51,447 nucleotides of DNA, taken from Thiotrichales bacterium. Lineage in GTDB: Bacteria; Pseudomonadota; Gammaproteobacteria; HK1. The position numbers and the translations under genes are program-made. Numbering within the stretch: the first letter of the stretch is position 1; every line of letters starts with the position of its first letter. The stretch spans positions 1 through 51,447 of the forward strand of contig JAPOSC010000052.1 in assembly GCA_026709935.1 (NCBI GenBank), written 5' to 3'. This document shows positions 35,128-43,289 of this stretch, one piece after another. The notes under the pieces are model-generated. The model was not told the DNA's origin. It saw only the letters and a program-made list of their open reading frames with translations, and did no database searches.

Positions 35128-36020
35128 ACTTGCGCACGGACTGGCTCGATGAAGGTCTGAAGCACGTGCTCCTGCTGCTCGGCTCCATCGTCGTGCTGCT
35201 GCCGTTCTACCTCATGCTCTCCTACTCCCTGAAATCGCCGGCGGAGATCGAGAGCAACACGGGAGGGTTCGCCGGATCCCAGGCCCTGATCACGGACCCC
35301 CGGTGCGTCAAGGCCGGGCGCCCGGCCGAGGAATGCACGATGCGTCCGGTGGTCTACAACTACACCGCCGCATTCAGGGAGGCACCGCTGCTGCGCTACA
35401 TGCTGAACGGGGTGCTGGTGACGGTCTCGATCTTCCTGATCCAGGTCCTGGTTGCTCTGCCCTGCGCCTACGCGCTGGCGAAGCTGCGCTTCTGGGGGCG
35501 GGACGTGGTGTTCGGTCTGGTGATCTTCTGCCTGCTGATCCCGGTCCATGCCATTGCGCTGCCCCTCTACATCATGCTGGCGAAGGCGGGGTTGACCAAT
35601 ACCTACGCGGCACTGGTGATCCCGTGGACGATCTCGGTTTTCGGGATCTTCCTGATGCGGCAGTTCTTCAAGACCGTCCCGGACGATCTGATCGATGCGG
35701 CGCGCATGGACGGCATGAGCGAGTTCGCCATCGTCTGGAAGGTAATGCTGCCGACGGCGATTCCGGCCCTGCTCGCGTTCGCCATCTTCTCGGTGGTCGC
35801 GCACTGGAACGACTACTACTGGCCACGGGTCGTGATCACCGGCGATCGTGACCTGATGACCCCGCCACTCGGACTGCGCATGTTCAGGTCCGACCTCGAC
35901 GGCAACGAGTACGGACCGATGATGGCGGCGGCGACGGTGATCGTCACCCCGCTGGTCGTCGCCTTCCTGCTCGCGCAGCGCCGGTTCATCGAAGGCATCA
36001 CCCTCACCGGGATGAAGTAG
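35124..36020 (+). CDS. ABC transporter permease (third transporter, UgpE-like)
   Basis: A 298-aa permease beginning with GTG in the overlap GTGA. First segment VLLLLGSIVVLLPFYLMLSY, EAA loop DLIDAARMDGMSEFAIV, and HWNDYYWPRVVITGDRDLMT near the C-terminus. The first periplasmic loop is long and carries two cysteines (DPRCVKAGRPAEECTMR), matching the cysteine-bearing loop of the partner permease. A hairpin follows before the binding-protein gene. Confidence 0.9.
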   Translation: MNLRTDWLDEGLKHVLLLLGSIVVLLPFYLMLSYSLKSPAEIESNTGGFAGSQALITDPRCVKAGRPAEECTMRPVVYNYTAAFREAPLLRYMLNGVLVTVSIFLIQVLVALPCAYALAKLRFWGRDVVFGLVIFCLLIPVHAIALPLYIMLAKAGLTNTYAALVIPWTISVFGIFLMRQFFKTVPDDLIDAARMDGMSEFAIVWKVMLPTAIPALLAFAIFSVVAHWNDYYWPRVVITGDRDLMTPPLGLRMFRSDLDGNEYGPMMAAATVIVTPLVVAFLLAQRRFIEGITLTGMK

Positions 36021-36040
36021 GTGAGGCAAGCAGTCGGATT

Positions 36041-36064
36041 CCGGCTCCGGGGTTCCGGAGCCGG
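36041..36064 (+). terminator. hairpin between permease and solute-binding-protein gene (third transporter)
   Basis: CCGGCTCCGG and CCGGAGCCGG form a 10-bp perfect stem with a GGTT loop, 20 nt after the permease stop. No U-run follows. It may separate or stabilise the distal binding-protein message. Confidence 0.5.
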
Positions 36065-36130
36065 ATGACACGAGGCCCGGTGCCGTCACCGGACCGACCC
36101 CGGACCGTTTGGACGACAAAGGAGAGCAAC

Positions 36131-37375
36131 ATGAAACGCAGCACTGCACTGGCCGCAGTCCTTTCGGGCACGTTCGCGGCGTCGGCCGCCTGGGCGGAGA
36201 ACGTCACCATCGAGGTCGGGTATCCCTACTCCGCCCTGTTCGACGTCACCTTCGAGCGCATCATGCCGTTGTTCAAGGAGGCGCACCCCGACATCGACGT
36301 GAAGTTCCGGGCGACGTACGACAACTACGAGGACGGCACCAACACCATCCTGCGCGAGTCGGTCGCCGACAAGCTGCCCGACATCACGTTCCAGGGTCTC
36401 AACCGCCAGGCGATCCTCGTCGAGAAGGGCATCGCCAGGTCGCTGGAGCCGTTCATCGCCCGGGAAGCGGATTTCTCCAAGGACGGGTACCACGAAGCGA
36501 TGCTCGATCTGGGCACGTTCGGCGGCGAGGTTCACGGACTGCCGTTCGCAGTCTCCCTGCCGGTGGGCTACTACAACATGGACGCCCTGAGAAAGGCCGG
36601 CATCACGGAGCCTCCGAAGACCTGGGACGAGGTGGTCGAGAACTGCGGGAAGCTGCGCGACGCCGGCTACAAGAATCCGCTGTTCTGGGGCTGGAACATC
36701 ACCGGTAACTGGTTCTTCCAGGCGCTGCTGTGGAGCCAGGGGACGCCGATCCTCAAGGATGGCAAGGTCAACTTCGACGGCCCGGAGGGATTGCGGGCGC
36801 TCGAGACGATGAAGAAGCTGTTCAGGGGCTGCAAGATGCTCAATCTCGCGATTGGGGATGCGGGGAAGCCGTTCGCGGCCGGCGAGGTGGCGATGCACTT
36901 CTGGTCGACCTCCGCGGTCGGGGCCATCGAGCGGGCGAAGGGTGACTTCGAGCTGCGCACCAGCGAGTATCCGGGCATGGGTGAGCCGCCCAGAGGGCTG
37001 CCGGCGGGCGGCAACTCGGGAATGCTGGTCTCGACCTCCGACGATCCGAAGCAGGTGGAAGCGGCCTGGAAGTTCCTCAAGTTCTGCACCTCCGGTGTGG
37101 GTGCCGCGGCAGTGGCGGAGACCACGGGCTACATGCCGCCCAACAAGGCCGCGAACGAGTTGCTGGCCGACTTCTACGCGAACAACCCGAACAAGCACAC
37201 CGCAGTGCGCCAGGCCGGCCTGCTGCGCGACTGGATCGCCTATCCGGGTGACAACGGGCTTGCGATCACCCAGGTCATCTACGACCACATCGAGTCCATC
37301 GTGACCGGGGATTCGGACGACATGGCAGCATTGCAGGAGGAGATGGTCGAGGAGGTGTCGTCGATGCTGCCGTAG
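36131..37375 (+). CDS. extracellular solute-binding protein, family 1 (third transporter)
   Basis: A 414-aa periplasmic binding protein. The signal peptide is MKRSTALAAVLSGTFAASAA, cleaved after WAE or AWA. The mature part has EVGYPYSALFDVTFERIMPL, DITFQGLNRQAILVEKG and NGG-type family-1 features such as LPAGGNSGMLVSTS. GGAGA precedes the ATG by five bases. Unlike the other transporters in the window the binding protein is encoded after the permeases. Substrate unknown; no clear UgpB-specific motif beyond the family level. Confidence 0.9.
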   Translation: MKRSTALAAVLSGTFAASAAWAENVTIEVGYPYSALFDVTFERIMPLFKEAHPDIDVKFRATYDNYEDGTNTILRESVADKLPDITFQGLNRQAILVEKGIARSLEPFIAREADFSKDGYHEAMLDLGTFGGEVHGLPFAVSLPVGYYNMDALRKAGITEPPKTWDEVVENCGKLRDAGYKNPLFWGWNITGNWFFQALLWSQGTPILKDGKVNFDGPEGLRALETMKKLFRGCKMLNLAIGDAGKPFAAGEVAMHFWSTSAVGAIERAKGDFELRTSEYPGMGEPPRGLPAGGNSGMLVSTSDDPKQVEAAWKFLKFCTSGVGAAAVAETTGYMPPNKAANELLADFYANNPNKHTAVRQAGLLRDWIAYPGDNGLAITQVIYDHIESIVTGDSDDMAALQEEMVEEVSSMLP

Positions 37376-37400
37376 TCAGGGACTGAAGACATCGAGGCAT

Positions 37401-37433
37401 GCGGGGAGTCGGCGGCGCGTGTCGGTTCCCCGC
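37401..37433 (+). terminator. moderate hairpin after the third binding-protein gene
   Basis: GCGGGGA and TCCCCGC pair across a 19-nt loop, 25 nt after the binding-protein stop and before the MetE-like gene. It is weaker than the other hairpins beside binding-protein genes. Confidence 0.35.
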
Positions 37434-37491
37434 GTTTCGCTCGGACACCGAAATTCCCCGCAGCACTCCCAACTATCGAGGACCCCCGCAC

Positions 37492-38589
37492 ATGCCACAC
37501 GACCGACTGCTGACGACGACCATCGGCGCCTATCCGAAGCCGGGCTGCACGCCGATCGGGGACTGGTTTCCCGACCCCGACGATACGGAAGCGGGAGCCC
37601 GGGGCGAGGGGCTGCTCAAGCGCTGGCAGCGTGCCGACTACGAGCAGCAGCTCGCCGAGGCCGGGGAGAGCGCGGAGGCCGCATTCGTCGCGGCGATCGA
37701 GGAGGTGGTGCGGGATCAGGTCGCAGCCGGCATCGACATCCCCACCGATGGGGAGGTTCGCCGGGAGAACTACATCTTCTACCAGTGCCGAAACATGAAC
37801 GGCGTCGACTTCGAGCACCTCACCGAGAAAGTGGCGCGAGACGGCGCGTTTACCGCCCGGGTACCGACCATCACCGGCCCGGTCACGCCTCGCGATCTGG
37901 TCCTCGCCCGGGACTGGCGGATCGCGCAGCGCGTGACCGACCGTCCGGTAAAGATCACCCTGCCGGGCCCGATGACCATCATCGACTCGCTGGCGAATAC
38001 GTTCTATCCCGATCCCGGGGCCCAGGGACGGGCGCTTGCCGAGGCGCTCAACGCGGAGGTGCGCAGCCTGGCCGCGGCCGGGTGTCGCCACATCCAGGTC
38101 GACGAGCCGGTCTTCGCCCGCAAGCCGGAGCCGGCGCTCGATTACGGTATCGAGAATCTCGAACGGGTGTTCCACGGCGTGCCGGAGGGCGTGCAGCGCA
38201 TCGTGCACATGTGCTGCGGTTACCCGAGCGCGCTGGATAACCCCGACTATCCCAAGGCCGACCCGCAGGCGTACTTCCAGCTCGCGCATGCGATGGACGA
38301 GGCGGCCATCGATGCGGTCTCGATCGAGGATGCGCACCGCCCCAACGACCTGAGCCTCCTGGAACGATACACCCGGACGACGGTGCTGTTCGGCGTCGTG
38401 AATATCGGCCGGAGTCGGGTGGAGCCGGTCGAGGAGATCGCCGAGCGGCTTGGTCGTGCGCTGGAACACATCGACCCCGCCCGGCTGGTGGCCGCCCCGG
38501 ACTGCGGGCTCGGGCTGCTCGGCCGCGATCTTGCGGTCGCGAAGATGACGAACCTGTGCACGGCCGCCCACGGAGTGGGGTGCGGCTGA
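37492..38589 (+). CDS. MetE-like cobalamin-independent methyltransferase, catalytic-domain only
   Basis: 365 aa, equal to the C-terminal catalytic half of MetE (COG0620), without the N-terminal domain. All four zinc ligands of MetE can be placed: HMC in RIVHMCCGYP (His and Cys), the Glu in AVSIEDAHRP and the Cys in APDCGLGLL. LPGPMTIIDS and HIQVDEPVF are folate/homocysteine-domain motifs. Stand-alone proteins of this type transfer methyl groups to homocysteine or act on other thiols, with methyl donors that differ between subfamilies. ATG at 37492 with GAGG ten bases upstream. As the last gene of a transporter operon, it may process the imported solute or simply be co-transcribed. Not assigned as metE because the donor is unclear. 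Confidence 0.82.
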   Translation: MPHDRLLTTTIGAYPKPGCTPIGDWFPDPDDTEAGARGEGLLKRWQRADYEQQLAEAGESAEAAFVAAIEEVVRDQVAAGIDIPTDGEVRRENYIFYQCRNMNGVDFEHLTEKVARDGAFTARVPTITGPVTPRDLVLARDWRIAQRVTDRPVKITLPGPMTIIDSLANTFYPDPGAQGRALAEALNAEVRSLAAAGCRHIQVDEPVFARKPEPALDYGIENLERVFHGVPEGVQRIVHMCCGYPSALDNPDYPKADPQAYFQLAHAMDEAAIDAVSIEDAHRPNDLSLLERYTRTTVLFGVVNIGRSRVEPVEEIAERLGRALEHIDPARLVAAPDCGLGLLGRDLAVAKMTNLCTAAHGVGCG

Positions 38590-38638
38590 GACCCATCGCG
38601 CCCGGCGAACGGCGGATCGGTGGCGCACATCGCACGCC

Positions 38639-40336
38639 TCACCGTATCCGCCAGGCCTGGGTCCGCCGCTTGAGGTGCCTCGACACGAGGAAGTGCGCCA
38701 GCCGTACGGACGCCGCCGTGTAGAAGATCATCATTCCCATCGCCGCGGCCGGGGCGATGTCGCCCGCATCGTCCATGTTGAGCACCGCGACCGACGCAAG
38801 GTTCGTGTCCGGACCGTAGATGAACACCACCGCGGACACCGTGGTCATCGCGTTCACGAAGAGGTAGATCATGATGTCGAGAATGGCGGGCAGGCATACC
38901 GGCACCGTCACCCGCCGGAACGTCCGGTGGAACGGCGCCTTGAGCGAGGCTCCGACCGCCTCGAACTCCGGGTCCATCTGCTTGAGTGCAGTCACCGCGG
39001 TGAGATGGGCGACGGTGTAGAAGTGGACGATGGTGCTGATCACCAGGATCGCCATCGTGTGGTAGAGGAACCCCAGCGGGTTGTTCGGGTGGTTGAAGAA
39101 GAAGATGTAAGCGAGCCCCAGCACCAGCCCGGGGACCGCCATCGGCATCATCGCCAGCAACTGGAACAGGGTGCGGCCGGCCCGGAAGCCGCGGCCCTTC
39201 TCCACGAGGTACGCGCCGGAGAAGACGACGACGGTTCCGAACCCGGCGGTATAGGTCGCCATGCGTATCGAGTTCCAGTACGAACTCCAGCCGCCGCCGT
39301 CCATCACGTCGAAGTTGTAGTTCTTCAGACTCAGGCTCAGGTCGTAGGGGTAGAACTTGACCAGCGCGGCGAACTGGCACACGCCGAGCATGCCGATCAG
39401 GAACACGCTCACCAGCACGCAGAAGCCGAGCATCGCGGCATCGAACCCGCGGTTCGGTCTGGGTTCCAGGGTGACCGCGCGCGAGGAGAGCAGGGCGACC
39501 TGCCGGCGTTGCACCACCCGGTCGATGGCGAATGCCAGCACCGCCGGAATCAGCAGCACCACGCTCACCACCGCCCCCATCTCGAAGTTCTGCTGCCCGA
39601 TGACCTGCTTGTAGATGTCGGTGGCCAGCACGTTGAAGTCCCCGCCGATGACCTTGGGGGCGCCGAAGTCGGTGATGGCGAGGGTGAACACCACGAACGC
39701 GGCGCTGATGAGGCCGTAACGGCAGCCGGGCAGGGTGACCGTGAGGAAGATGCGGAGCCGACTCGTGCGCAGCGCCACCGCCGCTTCGTACAGACGGGCG
39801 TCGGCGATGGACAGTGAGGTAATCAGGATGATGATCGCGTGGGGCAGGGTGAAGAACACCTCCGCGATGACGATGCCGATCGGCCCGTAGATGGAGTACC
39901 CGAACAGCAGTTCCTTGATCAGCCCCTGGGTGCCGAACAGGTAGACCAGCGCGATGCCCGGCAGCAGCGATGGCACCAGGATCGGGATCATCGTGATCGA
40001 CTGGAACAGCCCCTTGAGCGGGATGCAGCTTCGGGTGAGTGCGTAGGCGAAGGTGAACGCGATGGTGACGGTGATCAGCGTCGTGATCGTCGCGACCTGC
40101 AGGCTGTTTCCGATGGACCAGGTGAGAGCCGGAGTGGCGAAGTACTCGATGTAGTTGGCGAGCCCGACGAATGCGCCGTCGTTGTCGCGCACGCTCTTCG
40201 ACATCATGGCGTAGAGCGGGAACGCCAGAGTGATGACGAGATAGAGACCGATGACGCCGATGAAGGCGCGCATGGTCCAGTCGTCGCGGCCGACCTTGGG
40301 CTTGACGATGGGTGCGCGGAGGGCGCTCTCGGTCAT
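38639..40336 (-). CDS. 2-aminoethylphosphonate-type ABC transporter permease (fused, two permease domains)
   Basis: A 565-aa inner-membrane protein with two binding-protein-dependent permease domains in tandem, as in FbpB/PhnU-type iron and 2-aminoethylphosphonate importers. Each half has its EAA-like loop (RLYEAAVALRTSRLRIFL; EFEAVGASLKAPFHRTF) and about six membrane segments. ATG at 40336 (MTESALRAP) is chosen; upstream in-frame sequence is Arg-rich and not homologous. It is the last gene of binding protein, ATPase, permease on the minus strand. The phosphonate assignment rests on the family resemblance of all three subunits. Confidence 0.85.
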   Translation of the reverse strand: MTESALRAPIVKPKVGRDDWTMRAFIGVIGLYLVITLAFPLYAMMSKSVRDNDGAFVGLANYIEYFATPALTWSIGNSLQVATITTLITVTIAFTFAYALTRSCIPLKGLFQSITMIPILVPSLLPGIALVYLFGTQGLIKELLFGYSIYGPIGIVIAEVFFTLPHAIIILITSLSIADARLYEAAVALRTSRLRIFLTVTLPGCRYGLISAAFVVFTLAITDFGAPKVIGGDFNVLATDIYKQVIGQQNFEMGAVVSVVLLIPAVLAFAIDRVVQRRQVALLSSRAVTLEPRPNRGFDAAMLGFCVLVSVFLIGMLGVCQFAALVKFYPYDLSLSLKNYNFDVMDGGGWSSYWNSIRMATYTAGFGTVVVFSGAYLVEKGRGFRAGRTLFQLLAMMPMAVPGLVLGLAYIFFFNHPNNPLGFLYHTMAILVISTIVHFYTVAHLTAVTALKQMDPEFEAVGASLKAPFHRTFRRVTVPVCLPAILDIMIYLFVNAMTTVSAVVFIYGPDTNLASVAVLNMDDAGDIAPAAAMGMMIFYTAASVRLAHFLVSRHLKRRTQAWRIR

Positions 40337-40534
40337 GGATCGATTCGCCGGCTCGAATGCGCAGCGCGTTGTCCGAGTTCGGCGTCGCTCTTCGTCTGGC
40401 CGCAGCCGGGCCATGAACCGCGACGAAACGCGCTGGCGCGCCGGTCGCGGGGAATCGTTGCCCTTTGCCCCCTGGCCGCCGAGCCGCAAGCCGGCACCGT
40501 CGTCATGCGTCCGGTGGCATCAGCTATCGGCGGG

Positions 40535-41770
40535 TCAGCCATCGGGCGGCGCCCCGGCGTAGAGGCGTACGGCTTCGCGCGGGACCATCGCCCGCACCGC
40601 GCTGCCCGCCGTCAGGTCGAATCGCTGTACTTGAGCGATGGGCAGGTCCATCCTGAGGCGTTCACCGGCGCAAGCAAGCTCGACGCGGGCGAACGCGCCC
40701 AGGAATTCCACGTACTCGACCGTCGCGTCGACGGCGGCGCCGCCGCGGGGCGCGATATCGGCGTTGCGGGCCTCTGCGGCGTTTTCCGCGCGCCCGGTGC
40801 TCCGGGGGCCTCCGGTGTTCCGGGAGTCACCGACCCTCCCCGGGGTCTCGCTGTCCCCGGCGTCCAGGAGCACGATGTCCTCGGGCCGGATCGCGGCGGT
40901 GACCCGCTCGCGGGGGGAGTGGCCGGAGGTGTCGCAGGCGAGGACGAACGCCCCGGTCCTGATCCCTCCGTCCCCCGCGGCGCCCTCTTGCGTGACCTCG
41001 GCGGCCAGGAAGTTCATCGTGCCGATGAAGTCCGCGACGAACATGCTCGCCGGTTCGCGGTAGATCTCGACCGGAGAGCCGACCTGCTCGATCACGCCGT
41101 GGTTCATGACCACGATGCGGTCCGCCATGGTCAGCGCTTCCTCCTGGTCGTGGGTGACCATGATGGTGGTGATGCCGAGTCTGCGCTGCAGGGCCTTCAC
41201 CTCGAGGCGCAGGCGCGCCCGCACCTTGGCGTCGAGGGCCGAGAGCGGCTCGTCGAGCAGCAGCAGGCCGGGCGACATCGCGATGGCCCGGGCCAGCGCG
41301 ATGCGCTGCTGCTGTCCGCCGGAGAGTTGGGCCGGATACTTGTCGCCCTGATCGGGAAGGCCGACGAGGTCGAGCAACTCCCGTACCCGGCTCCGCACCT
41401 CCTCGCGCGAGTGTCTCCGGCTCTCCAGGCCGTAGGCGACATTGCGCGCCGCGGTCATGTTCGGGAACAGGGCGTAGGACTGGAACACGATGCCGAAATC
41501 GCGCTCCGACGGGGGGAGGGCGGAGATGTCGGCGCCTGCCTGCTCGATGGTGCCCGCGGTCTGGATGTCGAGCCCCGCGATGGCCCGCAGGAGGGTGGTC
41601 TTGCCGCAACCGGAGGGGCCGAGAAAGCAGACGAACTCGCCGTCCAGAACATCGAGCGAGATGTCGGCAAGCGCCGTGAACTCGCCGAACTTCTTGGTCA
41701 GACGCCTGATGCGCAGGTAGAAATCGCTCGATGAGGGGTTCGAGGGCATGGATCGCATGTGGCCATTCAT
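40535..41770 (-). CDS. 2-aminoethylphosphonate-type ABC transporter ATP-binding protein
   Basis: A 411-aa ATPase: Walker [11 protein letters not shown]-loop [10 protein letters not shown], signature [14 protein letters not shown], Walker [14 protein letters not shown]-loop [10 protein letters not shown], then a TOBE domain. Between the TOBE halves (about residues 305-345) lies a Gly/Arg/Asn-rich, low-complexity stretch ([16 protein letters not shown]) that makes the protein longer than family norms of about 360 aa. Start codon choice is open: ATGs at 41770 and 41758 both lack a good ribosome binding site. Energises the fused permease encoded next. Confidence 0.88.
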   Translation of the reverse strand: MNGHMRSMPSNPSSSDFYLRIRRLTKKFGEFTALADISLDVLDGEFVCFLGPSGCGKTTLLRAIAGLDIQTAGTIEQAGADISALPPSERDFGIVFQSYALFPNMTAARNVAYGLESRRHSREEVRSRVRELLDLVGLPDQGDKYPAQLSGGQQQRIALARAIAMSPGLLLLDEPLSALDAKVRARLRLEVKALQRRLGITTIMVTHDQEEALTMADRIVVMNHGVIEQVGSPVEIYREPASMFVADFIGTMNFLAAEVTQEGAAGDGGIRTGAFVLACDTSGHSPRERVTAAIRPEDIVLLDAGDSETPGRVGDSRNTGGPRSTGRAENAAEARNADIAPRGGAAVDATVEYVEFLGAFARVELACAGERLRMDLPIAQVQRFDLTAGSAVRAMVPREAVRLYAGAPPDG

Positions 41771-41846
41771 GTGAGCCGGCCCCGGAATCGGCCCCGGAAT
41801 CGACCTCTGAGTCGCCCCATGGGTTGCCCTTCCTGCGATTCAGTCG

Positions 41847-41884
41847 ATGCATGGCCGCAGGGCGTCAGCCCCACGGCCATGCAT
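41847..41884 (-). terminator. strong hairpin between the phosphonate binding-protein and ATPase genes
   Basis: ATGCATGGCCG and CGGCCATGCAT form an 11-bp perfect stem; inside the 16-nt loop GGGC and GCCC can pair again. It begins seven nt after the binding-protein stop. No clear U-run, so probably a partial terminator or 3'-end stabiliser. Confidence 0.6.
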
Positions 41885-41891
41885 TCGCGTG

Positions 41892-42923
41892 CTATTTCGC
41901 CTCCGACTTCGAATCGTACCGCGCCTGCCACTCGCCGAGGATGCGCTTGCGATTGTTCGCCGCCCACTCGAAGTCGTTGTCGATCATTCCCCCGAGGATG
42001 CCTTCCGGGAAGTGCTCCACCGGCTTCGCGAGCTCCGCAATGGCCACGACCGCGTAGCCCTCGTTGTACATCATGTTCGCCTTCTCGCTGACCGACCAGT
42101 CGACCAGGGTCTGCGCCGCCTTCAGGTTCTCCGTCCCCTTCACGATGGCGGTCGCCTCCATGTCCCAGCCGATGCCTTCGGACGGGACGATGATGTCGAT
42201 CGGCGCGCCGTCCGCCTTGGACTTCGCGCCGCGGAACGCGAACGAGATGCCGATCGGGACCTCGCCGCGGGCCGCCTGCTTGCAGGGCTTGGATCCGGAA
42301 TGGGTGTAATGGCTGATGTTCTCGTGAAGCGCGTCCATGAACTGCCAGCCGCCCTCCTCGCCGAATATCTGAAGCCAGCTCGAAACGTCCAGGAAGCCGG
42401 TACCGGACGAGTTCGGGTTGGGCATCGCCACGTGGCCCCTGTACTCGGGCCTGGTGAGGTCCACCCACGAGGTCGGCGTGGCGAACCCGTGCTTTTTCTG
42501 CTCCACCGTGTTCACGCAGATCGAGGCGACCCATGCGTCCATGCCGGTCCACGCCGGTGGGTCGTCCTTGTCGACGAACTTCGGGTCCAGCCGCTCGATG
42601 CCCCTGGGCTGGTAAGGGTGCAGCATGCCTTCGGACTTCATGAGCAGGAGGCTCGTGGCGGCCAGGCCCCAGATGACGTCGGCCTTGGGGTTGTTCTTCT
42701 CCGCCAGCAGCTTCGCGGTGATGATGCCGGTGGAGTCGCGAACCCACTTGATCTCGATGTCGGGGTGGTCCTCGTTGAACCGTGCGGCGTACTTCTTGAG
42801 ATCCTCGGCCTCGACCGCGGTGTACACGGTCAGGGTGGCGGCGGACGTTGCGGCCGAGACGGCCAGCAGGCCAGCGGCGGCCACGGTGGTCACGCCGCGG
42901 TGGAAGAGGGTTGCGAGTTGCAT
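41892..42923 (-). CDS. 2-aminoethylphosphonate-type ABC transporter substrate-binding protein
   Basis: A 343-aa periplasmic protein of the FbpA-like class. Signal peptide TTVAAAGLLAVSAATSAA at the N-terminus; mature start TLTVYTAVEAEDLKKYAARF. SGTGFLDVSSWLQIFGEEGG, HYTHSGSKPCKQAARGE and IIVPSEGIGWDMEATAIVKG are characteristic of the putative 2-aminoethylphosphonate-binding family. GGAGAG precedes the ATG by eight bases. The first gene of the operon, separated from the ATPase by a hairpin. No phosphonate-degrading enzyme (PhnW, PhnX, PhnA) is in the window, so catabolism would be encoded elsewhere. Confidence 0.87.
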   Translation of the reverse strand: MQLATLFHRGVTTVAAAGLLAVSAATSAATLTVYTAVEAEDLKKYAARFNEDHPDIEIKWVRDSTGIITAKLLAEKNNPKADVIWGLAATSLLLMKSEGMLHPYQPRGIERLDPKFVDKDDPPAWTGMDAWVASICVNTVEQKKHGFATPTSWVDLTRPEYRGHVAMPNPNSSGTGFLDVSSWLQIFGEEGGWQFMDALHENISHYTHSGSKPCKQAARGEVPIGISFAFRGAKSKADGAPIDIIVPSEGIGWDMEATAIVKGTENLKAAQTLVDWSVSEKANMMYNEGYAVVAIAELAKPVEHFPEGILGGMIDNDFEWAANNRKRILGEWQARYDSKSEAK

Positions 42924-43237
42924 CGGGAATCTCTCCTGTGGATTGGAATTGTTGACGTCAAGGCCGTGCGCCGGCCGGATGGCAGCCCAAAATCTTCCCG
43001 ATGGCGGCCGGACAGTGGCCCGAACCGCCGAATGTCCGCCCGGCCAAGGGCTCCCAAAGATAAGTGGATTGCGTCGAGAAGTGAAACAGGGGTTGGTGCC
43101 CGGGATTGCGGCGGCGGCAGATCCCGCGGACGGATGGAGACCGCGATCCTTCAGATGATCGTGTAGCGAAAAGGGATTCGCAGTACTGCGGCATGCTCTG
43201 TCGCTCGAAGCAGGCGGGGAGTGGTTCTCGATGAAAG
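42924..43237. other. upstream region of the phosphonate transporter operon
   Basis: About 310 bp between the phosphonate operon start and the phoX terminator. It contains TTGACGTCAA, a perfect 10-bp palindrome, at 42952-42961, about 30 nt before the binding-protein ATG, which could act as an operator or a -35 region. No gene or PHO box is convincing here. Confidence 0.4.
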
Positions 43238-43269
43238 AGAAAAGGGGGCGCCGAAGCGCCCCCTTTTTT
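43238..43269 (-). terminator. rho-independent terminator after phoX
   Basis: An 8-bp GC stem (GGGGGCGC / GCGCCCCC) with loop CGAA is flanked by A-runs on the left and six T on the right, so it can work on both strands. It lies 21 nt beyond the phoX stop. Confidence 0.9.
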
Positions 43270-43289
43270 GTCGTGGGTCGGAAGCGGAT

